Positions 38,751 to 47,830 of a stretch of DNA of 64,000 bases are shown here, piece after piece; positions within the stretch are counted from its first letter, which is position 1, and each line of letters begins with the position of its first letter. The DNA is taken from positions 2,852,001 to 2,916,000 of the forward strand of contig CAWKOR010000001.1 of the NCBI GenBank assembly GCA_963851325.1, written 5' to 3'. The DNA is from DATGKG01 sp963851325 (GTDB lineage: Bacteria > Desulfobacterota > Binatia > Binatales > Binataceae). The notes beneath the pieces are model-generated. The model saw only the letters and a list, made by a program, of their open reading frames with translations, had not been told where the DNA came from and searched no databases. Made by a program: the position numbers and the translations under genes.

Positions 38751-39244
38751 CGCGGCTTGCGGATTCGTTTGGGCTTCGTCGCGACAGTAATCATCGACGC
38801 AAGCTCGCGCTCGCGGGCGAACATCTTACGCGCGTCGGCAGGCGAGCGCTCGTGATCGTATCCGAGCAGATGCAGGAATCCATGGATCAGAAGAGTGCGC
38901 AGGCGCGCGGCCGGCGCGATGCCATATTCGCGAGACTGCGCGAGCGCGGTGTCGATCGAGATCACGACGTCGCCCAGCGGCATGCCTTTGCTATTCGCGA
39001 TCGCTCGAGGATCGGGTGGTGCGCTGTCGCGTTCCTCGAGCTGGGAAAACGAGAGCACGTCGGTGGCGCGATCCTTTTTGCGATAGTCGCGATTGAGCGC
39101 GCGAATCGAAGCATCTGAAGTCAGCGTCAGCGAGAGTTCGCAATCCGGCAGATCGGCGGCCCTCATCAGCGCCAGGGCATCGCGCCGGAGGCCTCGACTA
39201 TAGCGTCGTCCTTTAGCCGACGCGCATCGAAACTCGACGCCCAA
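38747..39244 (-). CDS. ybeY: Endoribonuclease YbeY (rRNA maturation factor)
   Basis: About 165-aa UPF0054 metalloprotein that processes 16S rRNA ends and helps ribosome quality control. The zinc motif is HGFLHLLGYDHE near residue 120. LNRDYRKKDRATDVLSF, the conserved N-terminal segment, and GDVVISIDTA are present. The start is not ATG. TTG 39244, one base after the phoH stop, gives the expected N-terminal length. Going further up would run inside phoH. It is the second gene of the phoH-ybeY-X-lnt operon. Confidence 0.9.
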   Translation of the reverse strand: MGVEFRCASAKGRRYSRGLRRDALALMRAADLPDCELSLTLTSDASIRALNRDYRKKDRATDVLSFSQLEERDSAPPDPRAIANSKGMPLGDVVISIDTALAQSREYGIAPAARLRTLLIHGFLHLLGYDHERSPADARKMFARERELASMITVATKPKRIRKPR

Positions 39245-39245
39245 G

Positions 39246-40350
39246 CTACGGCGTGCCGTTATTTTGGTCCGGTCCGGTCTGGATACCCTCGTCGCCGCGA
39301 TTAAATGCCTCATAGGCCAGGATGATGCGCTGCACCAGGCGATGCCGCACCACGTCGCGATCATCGAAAATCGTGAAGTTGATGCCCGGTGTATTAGCGA
39401 GCACGGTGCGCGCTTCCTTGAGGCCGGAAAGCTTGCCGCTCGGCAGATCGATCTGCGTGATGTCGCCGGTAACCACCGCTTTCGAGTTGTAACCGAGCCG
39501 CGTGAGGAACATCTTCATCTGCTCGGTGGTGGTGTTCTGCGCCTCATCGAGAATGATGAACGAATCGTTGAGCGTGCGACCGCGCATGAAGGCCAGCGGC
39601 GCGACCTCGATAGTGCCACGCTCGAGCATCCGCCGCGCGCGATCGAAATCCACCATGTCGTGCAGCGCGTCGTAAAGCGGGCGTAGGTAAGGATTGACCT
39701 TCTCTGACAGGTCGCCCGGCAGGAAGCCGAGCTTCTCGCCGGCTTCGACCGCAGGACGGCATAGCACCATGCGGGTGACCTGATTTTTCATCAAGCGCCG
39801 CCAGCGCCATCGCCATCGCGAGGTAGGTCTTGCCGGTGCCGGCCGGGCCGATGCCGAACACGATGTCGTGGTTGCGAATCGCGTCGATATACAGCTTCTG
39901 GTTGAGGCTCTTGGGCGCGATGACGCGCTTGTGCGCCGAGACATAAACCGTATCGAGGAAAATGTCCTTCAGGTCGGCATTGCGATCGCCACGCAGAATC
40001 CGAATTCCGTATTCGACGTCGCTGCCGAACACCGGATGCCCGCGCTTGAGCAGCTCGTACAAATCGCCGAGCAGCTTGCCCGTCATCGCTTGTTCGGCAT
40101 GGCCTCCGGAGATGCGCAGGGAGGTGCCGGTCACCGCGATGCGAACGCCGAGGGCCTGCTCGATGGTGCGGATGTGCGAATCGTGCTGGCCGAGCAAATC
40201 GGAAAACAGACGTGGGTCGTCGAAATGGAGTTCGAGAGAGTCTTCAACAGCTAGTTGGGAAATATTACTGCTAGACCTCGCTGAATCAGGATACTTTGCG
40301 CCGTTGGTATACGGCGCGCTGGCCAATCCTAACGCTTTTTCTTCTCTCAT
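39246..40350 (-). CDS. phoH: PhoH-like ATPase, interrupted by a one-base frame break
   Basis: PhoH/YbeZ P-loop ATPase, partner of YbeY in rRNA metabolism. The first segment has the KH-like N-terminus (VRIAVTGTSLRISG) and Walker A GPAGTGKTYLAMAMALAAL. The frame then breaks near 39788-39796 (gcggcgcttgatgaaaaat). The second segment continues NQVTRMVLCRPAVEAGEKLGFLPGDL, with Walker B IILDEAQNTT and sensor GDITQIDLP, to the stop at 39246. The two halves abut exactly at the conserved position, and nothing is missing. The start at 40350 is the first ATG but has no clear SD. Confidence 0.9.
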
Positions 40351-40548
40351 TAAAAGGCGCGGTTACCGATTGTTCCTCACATCCTCCTCCGCGCTGTGGA
40401 TACTGGCACCCCGATACCGCCGCGGAGAAGCACGCAACATAAATATAATGATGAAGCTGGCTGAGTCATCTCCCTCTGATGGGCTTTCAAACCGACGGAG
40501 CGAGGCATTAAGCTCTCGGCGAATCCGCACCAGGACAAGCTGAGGAAA

Positions 40549-41556
40549 ATGACAGACCACGAAATTTTTGAGCTGGGCGACGTCGTACTTCAATCCGGGC
40601 TGACGCTGCGAGGAGCGAAGCTGGCCTACAAGACCTACGGCGCACTCAGTCCCTCGCGCGACAACGTCATCGTGATGCCGACCTACTATGGCGGCCAGCA
40701 CCTCGACAACGAGGCGATGATCGGCGCCGGGCGTCCGCTCGATCCCGCGCGCTACTTTATCGTTGTGCCGAACATGTTCGGTAACGGTTTGTCATCGTCG
40801 CCGAGCAATACTCCCGCCCCGATGGACCGCGGGGCTTTTCCGAATGTCACCGTATACGACAACGTCGTCTGTCAGCATCGTCTGGTCACCGAACATCTCG
40901 GCATCAGCCGCATCAAGCTGGTGGTCGGATTCTCGATGGGTGCGCAGCAAACCTTCCAATGGGGCGCGCTCTATTCGGACATCGTGGACACCATCGCGCC
41001 GATCTGCGGTTCGTCACGCACCTCACCGCACAACTATCTGTTCCTGGAGGGCGTCAAGGCGGCCTTGCTTGCCGATGCGTCCTTTGCCGATGGCTGGTAT
41101 GAATCGCCGCCAGTGCGAGGGCTTCGCGCCTTCAGCCGCGTGTATGCGGGATGGGTCTTCTCGCAGGATTTTTTTCGCGAGCAGGAATATCGCAAGCTCG
41201 GGATGGCTTCGGTAGAGGACGCCGCGCGATTCATGGAAGGCCTCTTCCGCCGCCGTGACGCGAACGATCTGCTGGCGATGCTATGGACCTGGCAGCATGC
41301 CGACCTCAGCGCGAATTCCAAATACAGAGGCGATTTTTCCGCCGCGCTGGGCGCGATCCGCTCGCGCGCCATCGTGATGCCCTGTGCGACGGACCTCTAC
41401 TTTCGCGTGCGCGACAACGCCATCGAAGTTCAGCAGATGCCGAATGCCAAACTGCGCCCGATTCCCTCGATATGGGGGCACGTGGCGGGCGCGGGGATAA
41501 ATCCGGCTGACAACGCTTTCATCGATGCCGCCCTGAACGAATTGCTCGCGGGATAG
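40549..41556 (+). CDS. Alpha/beta hydrolase of the homoserine acetyltransferase (MetX) family
   Basis: 335-aa protein. The N-terminus (ELGDVVLQSGLTLRGAKLAYKTYGAL) and GNGLSSSPSN are typical of the MetX-like group. The nucleophile elbow is VVGFSMGAQQ (Ser near residue 127), and the catalytic His is in SIWGHVAGAG. True MetX keeps a nucleophile elbow of the GGSMG type and lid sequences that differ, so homoserine acetylation is not assured. Such relatives are often annotated simply as hydrolases. It starts with TGAGG about 5 nt upstream and follows 200 bp of DNA divergent from phoH. Confidence 0.85.
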   Translation: MTDHEIFELGDVVLQSGLTLRGAKLAYKTYGALSPSRDNVIVMPTYYGGQHLDNEAMIGAGRPLDPARYFIVVPNMFGNGLSSSPSNTPAPMDRGAFPNVTVYDNVVCQHRLVTEHLGISRIKLVVGFSMGAQQTFQWGALYSDIVDTIAPICGSSRTSPHNYLFLEGVKAALLADASFADGWYESPPVRGLRAFSRVYAGWVFSQDFFREQEYRKLGMASVEDAARFMEGLFRRRDANDLLAMLWTWQHADLSANSKYRGDFSAALGAIRSRAIVMPCATDLYFRVRDNAIEVQQMPNAKLRPIPSIWGHVAGAGINPADNAFIDAALNELLAG

Positions 41557-41559
41557 AGG

Positions 41560-42015
41560 CTAGAATCTCTTCGGCTGCTCGTCCACGTTGACGTAGGGGT
41601 TGGTATCGTAGCTATCCACGCCCGGCGGATGGACAATCCATGGCAGCGCGGAGCGCACGAAGATTTGCCATCCCGGCCTCAGCCAGTTCGGATCATCGAA
41701 GGTCCCCACCGCGATCGCGCGCAACGCGGGATTCCATTCGCCGACCCAGGTCATGGTGGTTCCGCAATTCGGACAAAACTCCATCCGCAGCCATTGATGC
41801 GACACGTCCGAGCGATATTCGTAGGTCTTGAGGTCGCCACTGATGATCTGCACCGCGGCCGCGGGGAAATACGCGGCTATTCCGAAAGCGCTTCCGGTTC
41901 GTCGATGGCAAAAGGTGCAATGACAAATGCCTACGCCTTCCGTTTCGTCGGGATTCCCAATCGTGCGATAGCGCACCGCGCCGCATAGACAGCCGCCTTC
42001 ATGGATGTCGGGCAT
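41560..42015 (-). CDS. GFA family (DUF636) zinc protein
   Basis: 151-aa protein of the glutathione-dependent formaldehyde-activating (Gfa/CENP-V) fold. The zinc ligands are seen as GGCLCGAVRY, CHCTFCHRRTGSAFG and FCPNCGTTM. Most members have no proven formaldehyde activity. It converges on the MetX-like gene (3 bp apart), and its ATG overlaps the reverse of the region upstream of the antitoxin at 42134. Confidence 0.9.
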   Translation of the reverse strand: MPDIHEGGCLCGAVRYRTIGNPDETEGVGICHCTFCHRRTGSAFGIAAYFPAAAVQIISGDLKTYEYRSDVSHQWLRMEFCPNCGTTMTWVGEWNPALRAIAVGTFDDPNWLRPGWQIFVRSALPWIVHPPGVDSYDTNPYVNVDEQPKRF

Positions 42016-42133
42016 TTTCGATCCTCCGCGCGATATTTTGCAGACCGATTGGTGGAAGGTCTATGGATTGATACTTGAGACGAATCGCGTTTGGCCCCAT
42101 GCTGGAGGGAAGCGATTTGGGAGGAGACATTCG

Positions 42134-42382
42134 ATGCCTCGAAGCGCAGCAACGAAGGTTCAAGCGAAGGAATTAAGTCCAGCGCTCCGCCGCCGCCTCG
42201 GCCTGGTTCCGGACGACCAAGTCAGCATCGCGGTGAACAAACGGCCGAAGCCGAGGCAGCCAAGCCGCGATCCGTGGGTTGAGATTCGCGGAACGCTTTC
42301 GAACGAGGACGCTGACGAGATGATGAGAGCTATCTATGGGAGTCGGCGGAACAAGACCAAATATCCGAAAATTGAACCATAG
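42134..42382 (+). CDS. VapB-like antitoxin
   Basis: 82-aa protein upstream of a PIN toxin. It begins MPRSAATKVQAKELSPALRRRLGLVPDDQVSIAVN, an AbrB-like or short DNA-binding start, and ends with a polar tail. The start is ATG 42134 with GGAGGAGA 8 nt upstream; a longer frame from 42005 has none. The stop TAG shares a base with the GTG of the toxin (TAGTG), as expected of a coupled pair. The exact antitoxin class is unsure. Confidence 0.75.
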   Translation: MPRSAATKVQAKELSPALRRRLGLVPDDQVSIAVNKRPKPRQPSRDPWVEIRGTLSNEDADEMMRAIYGSRRNKTKYPKIEP

Positions 42383-42780
42383 TGAACTGGCTCTTTGACA
42401 CCGACATCATCATTTATCAGATGAAGGGCGTTCCTTCGGTGGCTCGCCGAGTGGAAGCAACCCTCCCAGCTCGCCGCTACATCACCCTCATCACGCTTGG
42501 AGAGCTCTATTTTGGGGTTTTCCGTTCACGCCGAGTCGAGGCAAATTTGCGCCGGTATCGTCGATTCCTGACAACTGTCAAATTGTTGCCCTTTACCCCC
42601 ACCGTCGCCGAGCGGTTCGGCGTGATCAAGGCGAGTCTCGCCAATCGCGGCGAAATGGTCGCCGACCATGACATCTGGATCGCGGTCCATGCGCTCGTTC
42701 ACGGAGCCGTACTCGTGACCAATAACGAACGACATTATCGGCGCATTCCAGATCTGCGAATCGAAAACTGGACCGCGTGA
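42382..42780 (+). CDS. vapC: VapC-type PIN-domain ribonuclease toxin
   Basis: 132-aa PIN-domain toxin. The acidic metal-binding residues are present: FDTDIIIY (Asp near residue 6-8), ITLGELYFGV (Glu near 41), VADHDIWIAVHAL (Asp near 94-96), and ...TNNERHY near 112. VapC toxins cleave tRNA or rRNA. The start is GTG 42382, overlapping the antitoxin stop. It ends one base before the alaS stop on the other strand, so the genes converge. Confidence 0.92.
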   Translation: MNWLFDTDIIIYQMKGVPSVARRVEATLPARRYITLITLGELYFGVFRSRRVEANLRRYRRFLTTVKLLPFTPTVAERFGVIKASLANRGEMVADHDIWIAVHALVHGAVLVTNNERHYRRIPDLRIENWTA

Positions 42781-42781
42781 T

Positions 42782-45485
42782 CTAGTTCACTAACTCCGCA
42801 ACCTTTGCGAGGGCGGCGTCCAGCTTCGAAGGATCTTTACCGCCGGCTTGCGCGAAGTCGGGGCGCCCGCCGCCGGAGCCTCCGACGATCGGCGCAATCG
42901 TCTTGATGATGTCGCCGGCCTTGTGCTTGCCCGCCAGGTCCGGTGTCACCGCGACCACCAGCGCGACTTTATCGCCGAGGTTCGAGCCGACTACCGCGAT
43001 GCAGGAGCCGTGTTTTTCGCGCATCTTGTCGGCGATTCCGCGCAGCGAGGTGGCCTCGATGCCCTCGACCTTGCGGGTGACGATTTTCACGCCATTCGCG
43101 ACCACGACCGTTTCGCCGGAGCCTCCGGTACTCACGTCGCCCGACGCGAGTTTCTGTTCCATCGCGCGCAGCTTCTTTTCCAGTTCTTTTTCGCGTGCGA
43201 CGAGTTTTTCCAGCCGGTCCAGCGCCTGCGCATCGCGCGCGCCGAGGTAGTGCCCGATGTCTTCCAGAATCTTCTCGCGCTTGCGGACCGCTTCCAGAGC
43301 GCCTGCGCCGGTCAGCGCCTCGACACGCCGCACTCCCGCCGCGATGCCCGATTCAGCCTCCAGCTTGAACATGCCGATCTGCCCGGTCGCATCGACGTGC
43401 GTCCCGCCGCATAGCTCGACCGAAAAATCGCCCATCCTGATCACGCGAACAACGTCGCCGTACTTGTCGCCGAAGAAGGCCAGCGCGCCGGCCTTGATGG
43501 CGTCGTCGTAAGCCATCTCATCGGTGCGGACGGCGGCGTTCTCGCGGATGCGCGCGTTGATCTCCTCCTCGATGGTTTGCAGGTCGCCCTCGGAAATTGC
43601 GCCCTGATGATGAAAGTCGAAGCGCAGGCGGTTGGGATCGACCAGCGAGCCCGCCTGATGCACCTTGTCGCCGAGCACGTCGCGCAGCGCGTAGTGGAGG
43701 ATGTGAGTGGCCGAGTGATTGCGCATCGCGGCATCGCGGCGCTCGCGGTCCACTTTGAGATGTGCACGGCGGCCTTTCTCGAATTCGCCGATCTCGCCGC
43801 GCAGCAGGCGCCCGATGTGCACGATGGAGCCTTCGGCCTTGCGCGTGTCGACGACTTCAAGCAGCGCACCCGATTCGGCCTCGATGACGCCGCGATCGCC
43901 AATTTGGCCGCCGCCTTCGGGATAGAAGGGAGTCTCCGCGACGACAATCGAAAATTTCAGCTCCGCAGAGGGTGTCCCTTTCTGTTGAGACAAATCCCAC
44001 GAGTATTTCGGGGTAGACGCAATCGCCAAAACTTCCGCGTCGCGCTCATATTCGTGATAGCCGACGAAGCGCGAGGAAGTTCCTGCGGCGAGCTGGATTT
44101 CCGGCGCGGCCATGTCGTCTTTGCGAGCGGCGCGCGCCCGCTCGCGCTGCTGTTCCATCAGACGCTTCGAAGCCCCCCACATCAACATCGATTCCTTCGC
44201 TGCGCAGCACGTCCTGCGTCAAATCGAGAGGGAAGCCATACGTGTCGTAGAGTTTGAAGGCGACGTCGCCCGGTAGCGTATGACCCTTGGTTTCCTTGAG
44301 CCGCTTCCGGGCTTCAGCAATCAGTTCGAGACCGCGATCGAGGGCCGAGTTGAATAATTCATATTCACGCTCAAGGGCGAAGTCGATCTTCGATTCTGCG
44401 GCCTTCAGTTCAGGATAGGCCTGCCCCATCGCGTCGATGACGCCTTCCGCAACGCTTTTGAGAAAATACTCTCGAATGCCCAGATAGCGGCCGTGGCGAA
44501 TCGCGCGGCGGATAAGCCTTCGAAGCACATACTCTCGGTCGGAATTTCCCGGCGTGAGCCCTTCCGCAACCAAGAAACAGATCGCGCGGGCATGATCGGC
44601 AATCGCCCGAAACGATACGTCGGCCTCAGGATCTTGGCCGTACGGCAGTTCCTTCTTCGCAAATGCCGTAACGGCCCATTCGATCTTTTCAATGATCGTT
44701 CGGAACAAATCGATGTCGTAGTTGCCCAGCAGCTTGCCGGTTTCGAGGCTCTGAATCGCCGCCGCGATACGTTCCAGGCCGCTGCCAGTATCGACATGTT
44801 TCATCGGCAGCGGGGTCAGCTTCCCCGATGCGTCGCGGTTGTACTGGATGAACACGAGGTTGCCCAGCTCGATGAAACGCTCGCATCCTTCCACATTGAC
44901 CGCGCACTTCACCCCCGGATGCGTCGCGCCCTTGCACGCAGCCTCGCCGCGATCGAAGTGGATCTCGGAGCACGGACCGCAGGGGCCGGTATCGCCCATC
45001 TCCCAGAAATTTTCCTTTTCGAAGCGCAGGATGCGGCCCGGCAGCAGGTCGGGAATCTTCTTCCAGACGCCCTCGGCCTCGTCATCGTCGGTGTAAATCG
45101 TTGCCCACAAGCGGTCAGTGGGAATCTTCCAGACCTTGGTGATGAGCTCCCAATGCCATGGGATGGCCGCCTCTTTGTAGTAATCCCCGAACGACCAGTT
45201 ACCGAGCATCTCGAAAAAGGTGTGATGGTAGGTGTCGCGGCCCACCGCTTCGAGGTCGTTATGCTTGCCCGAAATGCGCAGGCACTTCTGGCTGTCGGCC
45301 ACCCGCTTCGAACTGGGCGTGCGGATGCCGAGGAAGTAGTCCTTGAACTGGACCATCCCGGCGTTGGTGAACAGGAGCGTCGCGTCGCCCTTGGGAATGA
45401 TCGAGGCCGAGGGCACGATTTGATGGCCCCGCTCCTTGAAGAAATCCAGAAACGATTGCCTGATTTTTGCGGTCGTCCACTGCAT
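42782..45485 (-). CDS. alaS: Alanyl-tRNA synthetase, interrupted by a one-base frame break
   Basis: Class II AlaRS of about 900 residues. The first segment (45485 downwards) has motif 1 to 3 sequences (FFKERGHQIVPSASIIP, TYHHTFFEMLGNWSFGDYYK) and ends GFPLDLTQDVLRSEGIDVDVGGFEA. The frame shifts near 44157-44172 and the second segment resumes LMEQQRERARAARKDD. The editing domain follows (NHSATHILHYALRDVLG and the C-x-x-x-H of ELCGGTHVDATGQIG), then the C-Ala domain. The segments overlap only at the break and no residues are lacking. The ATG is 45485. The same kind of break occurs in four other conserved genes here. Confidence 0.94.
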
Positions 45486-45581
45486 AGAGCCGTTTATTTT
45501 AACTTAGTCACGCCAGCGGTTCCCACCCATTTTCGACCCACCCCCGACCCGTTTCAGCTACCGTTCAGCTACAATGATGGT

Positions 45582-46640
45582 GTGGAAGTGAGTCATCCGG
45601 ACCTCACTGCGAAGCCGGGGACGCAGGCTCCGAAGGCGGAAATCCCCGATTCGACGCGCAGTCTCAATGGACGTGCAGCCTCGCCGTCTGAGGTCGCGCC
45701 ATCCGGATTCAAGAATTTCCTGTTCACCCATAAGGGCGGCGTCACACTCGCGTTTTCGGCTTTGGTTTACGTGCTCGCATGGGCGGCGCTCCGCTTTACC
45801 CCATGGCACTCGACGGCGGAGATGATCGTCGCGATTGCCGAGGCGGCGCTCATCGGCGGGCTCTGCGATTACATCGCGCTCAAGATGATCTTCGAGCGCA
45901 AGTGGTACCTGCCCGGCTCCGGGGTGTTGCCGCGCAATCGCGAGAAGCTCATCAATGGCATCTCCGCGACCATCGAAAAGGAATGGCTGACGCCGGCCAT
46001 GATTGGCGACAAGCTCAACCGGATGAACCTGGTGGGGCGGCTCGGAACTGCGCTCGAGGAAGTGGACATGGCCGAGTTCCTCGCGCAGCCGGCGTTCGAT
46101 CGCCTGCTCAATCGGGCCGCGATGTATTTCGAAGCGCCCGAGGTAGTCGATCGCCTTGAGACGTTCCTGCGCAAGGCGCTGCCGAATTCATACCGCCGCG
46201 TCTATGCCGCGCTCAATCGCATCGGGGTGAAGTCCATCAGCTCGCAGGTCGCCTCCAACCTTCGCACCCGGCTGCCGCAGCTTCGCAACGATCCCGAGCT
46301 GATGGCGACGCTGGAAAGTGCGGTGCACGAAATCGGCCAGCAGCTGCACGACCCCGAAAGCTCGGCGCATGAGCTGGCAAGCCGGGTAATCGATACCTTC
46401 GTGGAGCGGGCGGTGGCGACCAGCCGCGGGCAAATCGCCGAGATGGTCAAGGAAAACCTGGCGAAGCTCGATGACGAAAAAATCAGGTTCCAGATTGAAT
46501 CGAAGACCCGCCAGCATCTGGACTGGATTCGCGTCAACGGCGGCATTTTCGGTGCGATTTTCGGCCTGATGTTCGCGCTCTCCCGAATCGTGGCGAATCA
46601 CGGCACCGAAATCCTCCAGCGGCTCCATCTGGGATTCTAG
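45582..46640 (+). CDS. DUF445 family membrane protein
   Basis: About 352-aa protein. A hydrophobic segment (LAFSALVYVLAWAALRF, near residue 60) is followed by the conserved DUF445 core AEAALIGGLCDYIALKMIFERKWYLPGSGVLPRNREKLINGIS and ends with another hydrophobic segment (IFGAIFGLMFALSRI). The middle is helical and probably coiled-coil. Its role is unknown. GTG 45582 or 45588 are the likely starts, because upstream frame codons run antisense through alaS. It is divergent from alaS by about 96 bp. Confidence 0.88.
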   Translation: MEVSHPDLTAKPGTQAPKAEIPDSTRSLNGRAASPSEVAPSGFKNFLFTHKGGVTLAFSALVYVLAWAALRFTPWHSTAEMIVAIAEAALIGGLCDYIALKMIFERKWYLPGSGVLPRNREKLINGISATIEKEWLTPAMIGDKLNRMNLVGRLGTALEEVDMAEFLAQPAFDRLLNRAAMYFEAPEVVDRLETFLRKALPNSYRRVYAALNRIGVKSISSQVASNLRTRLPQLRNDPELMATLESAVHEIGQQLHDPESSAHELASRVIDTFVERAVATSRGQIAEMVKENLAKLDDEKIRFQIESKTRQHLDWIRVNGGIFGAIFGLMFALSRIVANHGTEILQRLHLGF

Positions 46641-46681
46641 AAAATCCGCGGCTTTTTGGGTCCGCCACGGCATAGCCATCA

Positions 46682-47719
46682 ATGGTTATGTTTCCCCTTA
46701 CAATGAAAGCCACGGTACGTCGCATACTTAATGATGATTACCGGCCGGGCGCGCCCGCCGCTTCCGGCTCCACGCAGCCTAGTGACGCGCATCTGCTCGA
46801 CGCCTACTCGACCGCGGTTTCCGGCGCGGCCGAAAAGGTCAGTCCCAGCGTGGTGCATGTCGAAGTCGCGCATGCGAAGGGTTCGGGTCGGCCGTCGGGA
46901 GGCTCCGGGTCCGGGTTTGTCTTCACTCCAGATGGGTTCGTTCTCACCAACAGCCATGTTGTCAATCAGGCTTCCACCGTTCATGTGACCCTGCTCGATG
47001 GGCGCAGATTCGCCGCCGAGGTGGTCGGTGACGATGCCGATTCCGACCTCGCCGTGCTGCGCATCGGAGGACCGGACCTGACCGCGGCTGAGTTGGGCGA
47101 TTCGGCGGCACTGAGAGTTGGGCAAGTCGCGATCGCGATCGGAAGTCCCTACGGTTTCCAATACAGCGTGACGGCCGGGGTGGTCAGCGCGATGGGCCGA
47201 TCGCTGCGTGCGGCGTCCGGCAGGATGATCGACAACGTCATCCAGACCGATGCAGCCCTGAATCCCGGCAACTCGGGCGGGCCGTTGGTGAACTCGCGCG
47301 GCCAGGTAATCGGCGTCAACACCGCGGTGATTCTGCCAGCGCAGGGAATCTGTTTCGCGATCGCGGTAAACACAGCGAAATTTGTGGCGGCACGCCTGAT
47401 GCGCGATGGCCGCATCATTCGCGCGCACCTGGGCATCGCGGGTATGAACGTGCCGATTCAGCGCAAGGTAGTGCGCTTCCATCGCCTCGGGGCTGAGCGT
47501 GGCGTGATGGTCTCCTCGGTCGAGCCGAATAGTGCGGCGGGCAAGGCGGGCATCCGTCCGAACGACATAGTGGTTGCATTCGGCGAGTATCCGGTAACGA
47601 GCATCGACGTGCTGCACAAGCTGCTGAGCGACGAACATGCCGACGTGAAGACGCCGGTCACGATACTGCGCGGGACGGAAAAACTCGCGATCGAGGTCAC
47701 GCCCGAATACGCGAGTTGA
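46682..47719 (+). CDS. HtrA/DegP-like serine protease with PDZ domain
   Basis: 345-aa trypsin-fold protease. The catalytic triad is His92 (TNSHVVN), Asp122 (DSDLAVLR) and Ser198 (NPGNSGGPL). A single PDZ domain is at about residues 245-345 (GVMVSSVEPNSAAGKAGIRPNDIVVAF). There is no signal peptide or anchor in the first 40 residues, unlike periplasmic DegP/DegS, so it may be cytoplasmic or the start may be wrong. ATG at 46682 is preceded by AT-rich sequence. It is a monocistron between DUF445 and the histidine kinase. Confidence 0.92.
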   Translation: MVMFPLTMKATVRRILNDDYRPGAPAASGSTQPSDAHLLDAYSTAVSGAAEKVSPSVVHVEVAHAKGSGRPSGGSGSGFVFTPDGFVLTNSHVVNQASTVHVTLLDGRRFAAEVVGDDADSDLAVLRIGGPDLTAAELGDSAALRVGQVAIAIGSPYGFQYSVTAGVVSAMGRSLRAASGRMIDNVIQTDAALNPGNSGGPLVNSRGQVIGVNTAVILPAQGICFAIAVNTAKFVAARLMRDGRIIRAHLGIAGMNVPIQRKVVRFHRLGAERGVMVSSVEPNSAAGKAGIRPNDIVVAFGEYPVTSIDVLHKLLSDEHADVKTPVTILRGTEKLAIEVTPEYAS

Positions 47720-47830
47720 GATCAGCCGGGTCGCCGGACGCATCCGGACTGGAAACTTCGGCGGGTTTCCTGTTTTATGTTCGGGGTCGGCATCCTAATC
47801 TACTGAGTCCTGTTAATCCTGAGGCAACTC

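Noticed and set aside
44493..45581. Long upstream extension of the DUF445 frame.
   Set aside because: It runs antisense through alaS and shows no DUF445 similarity before about 45582.
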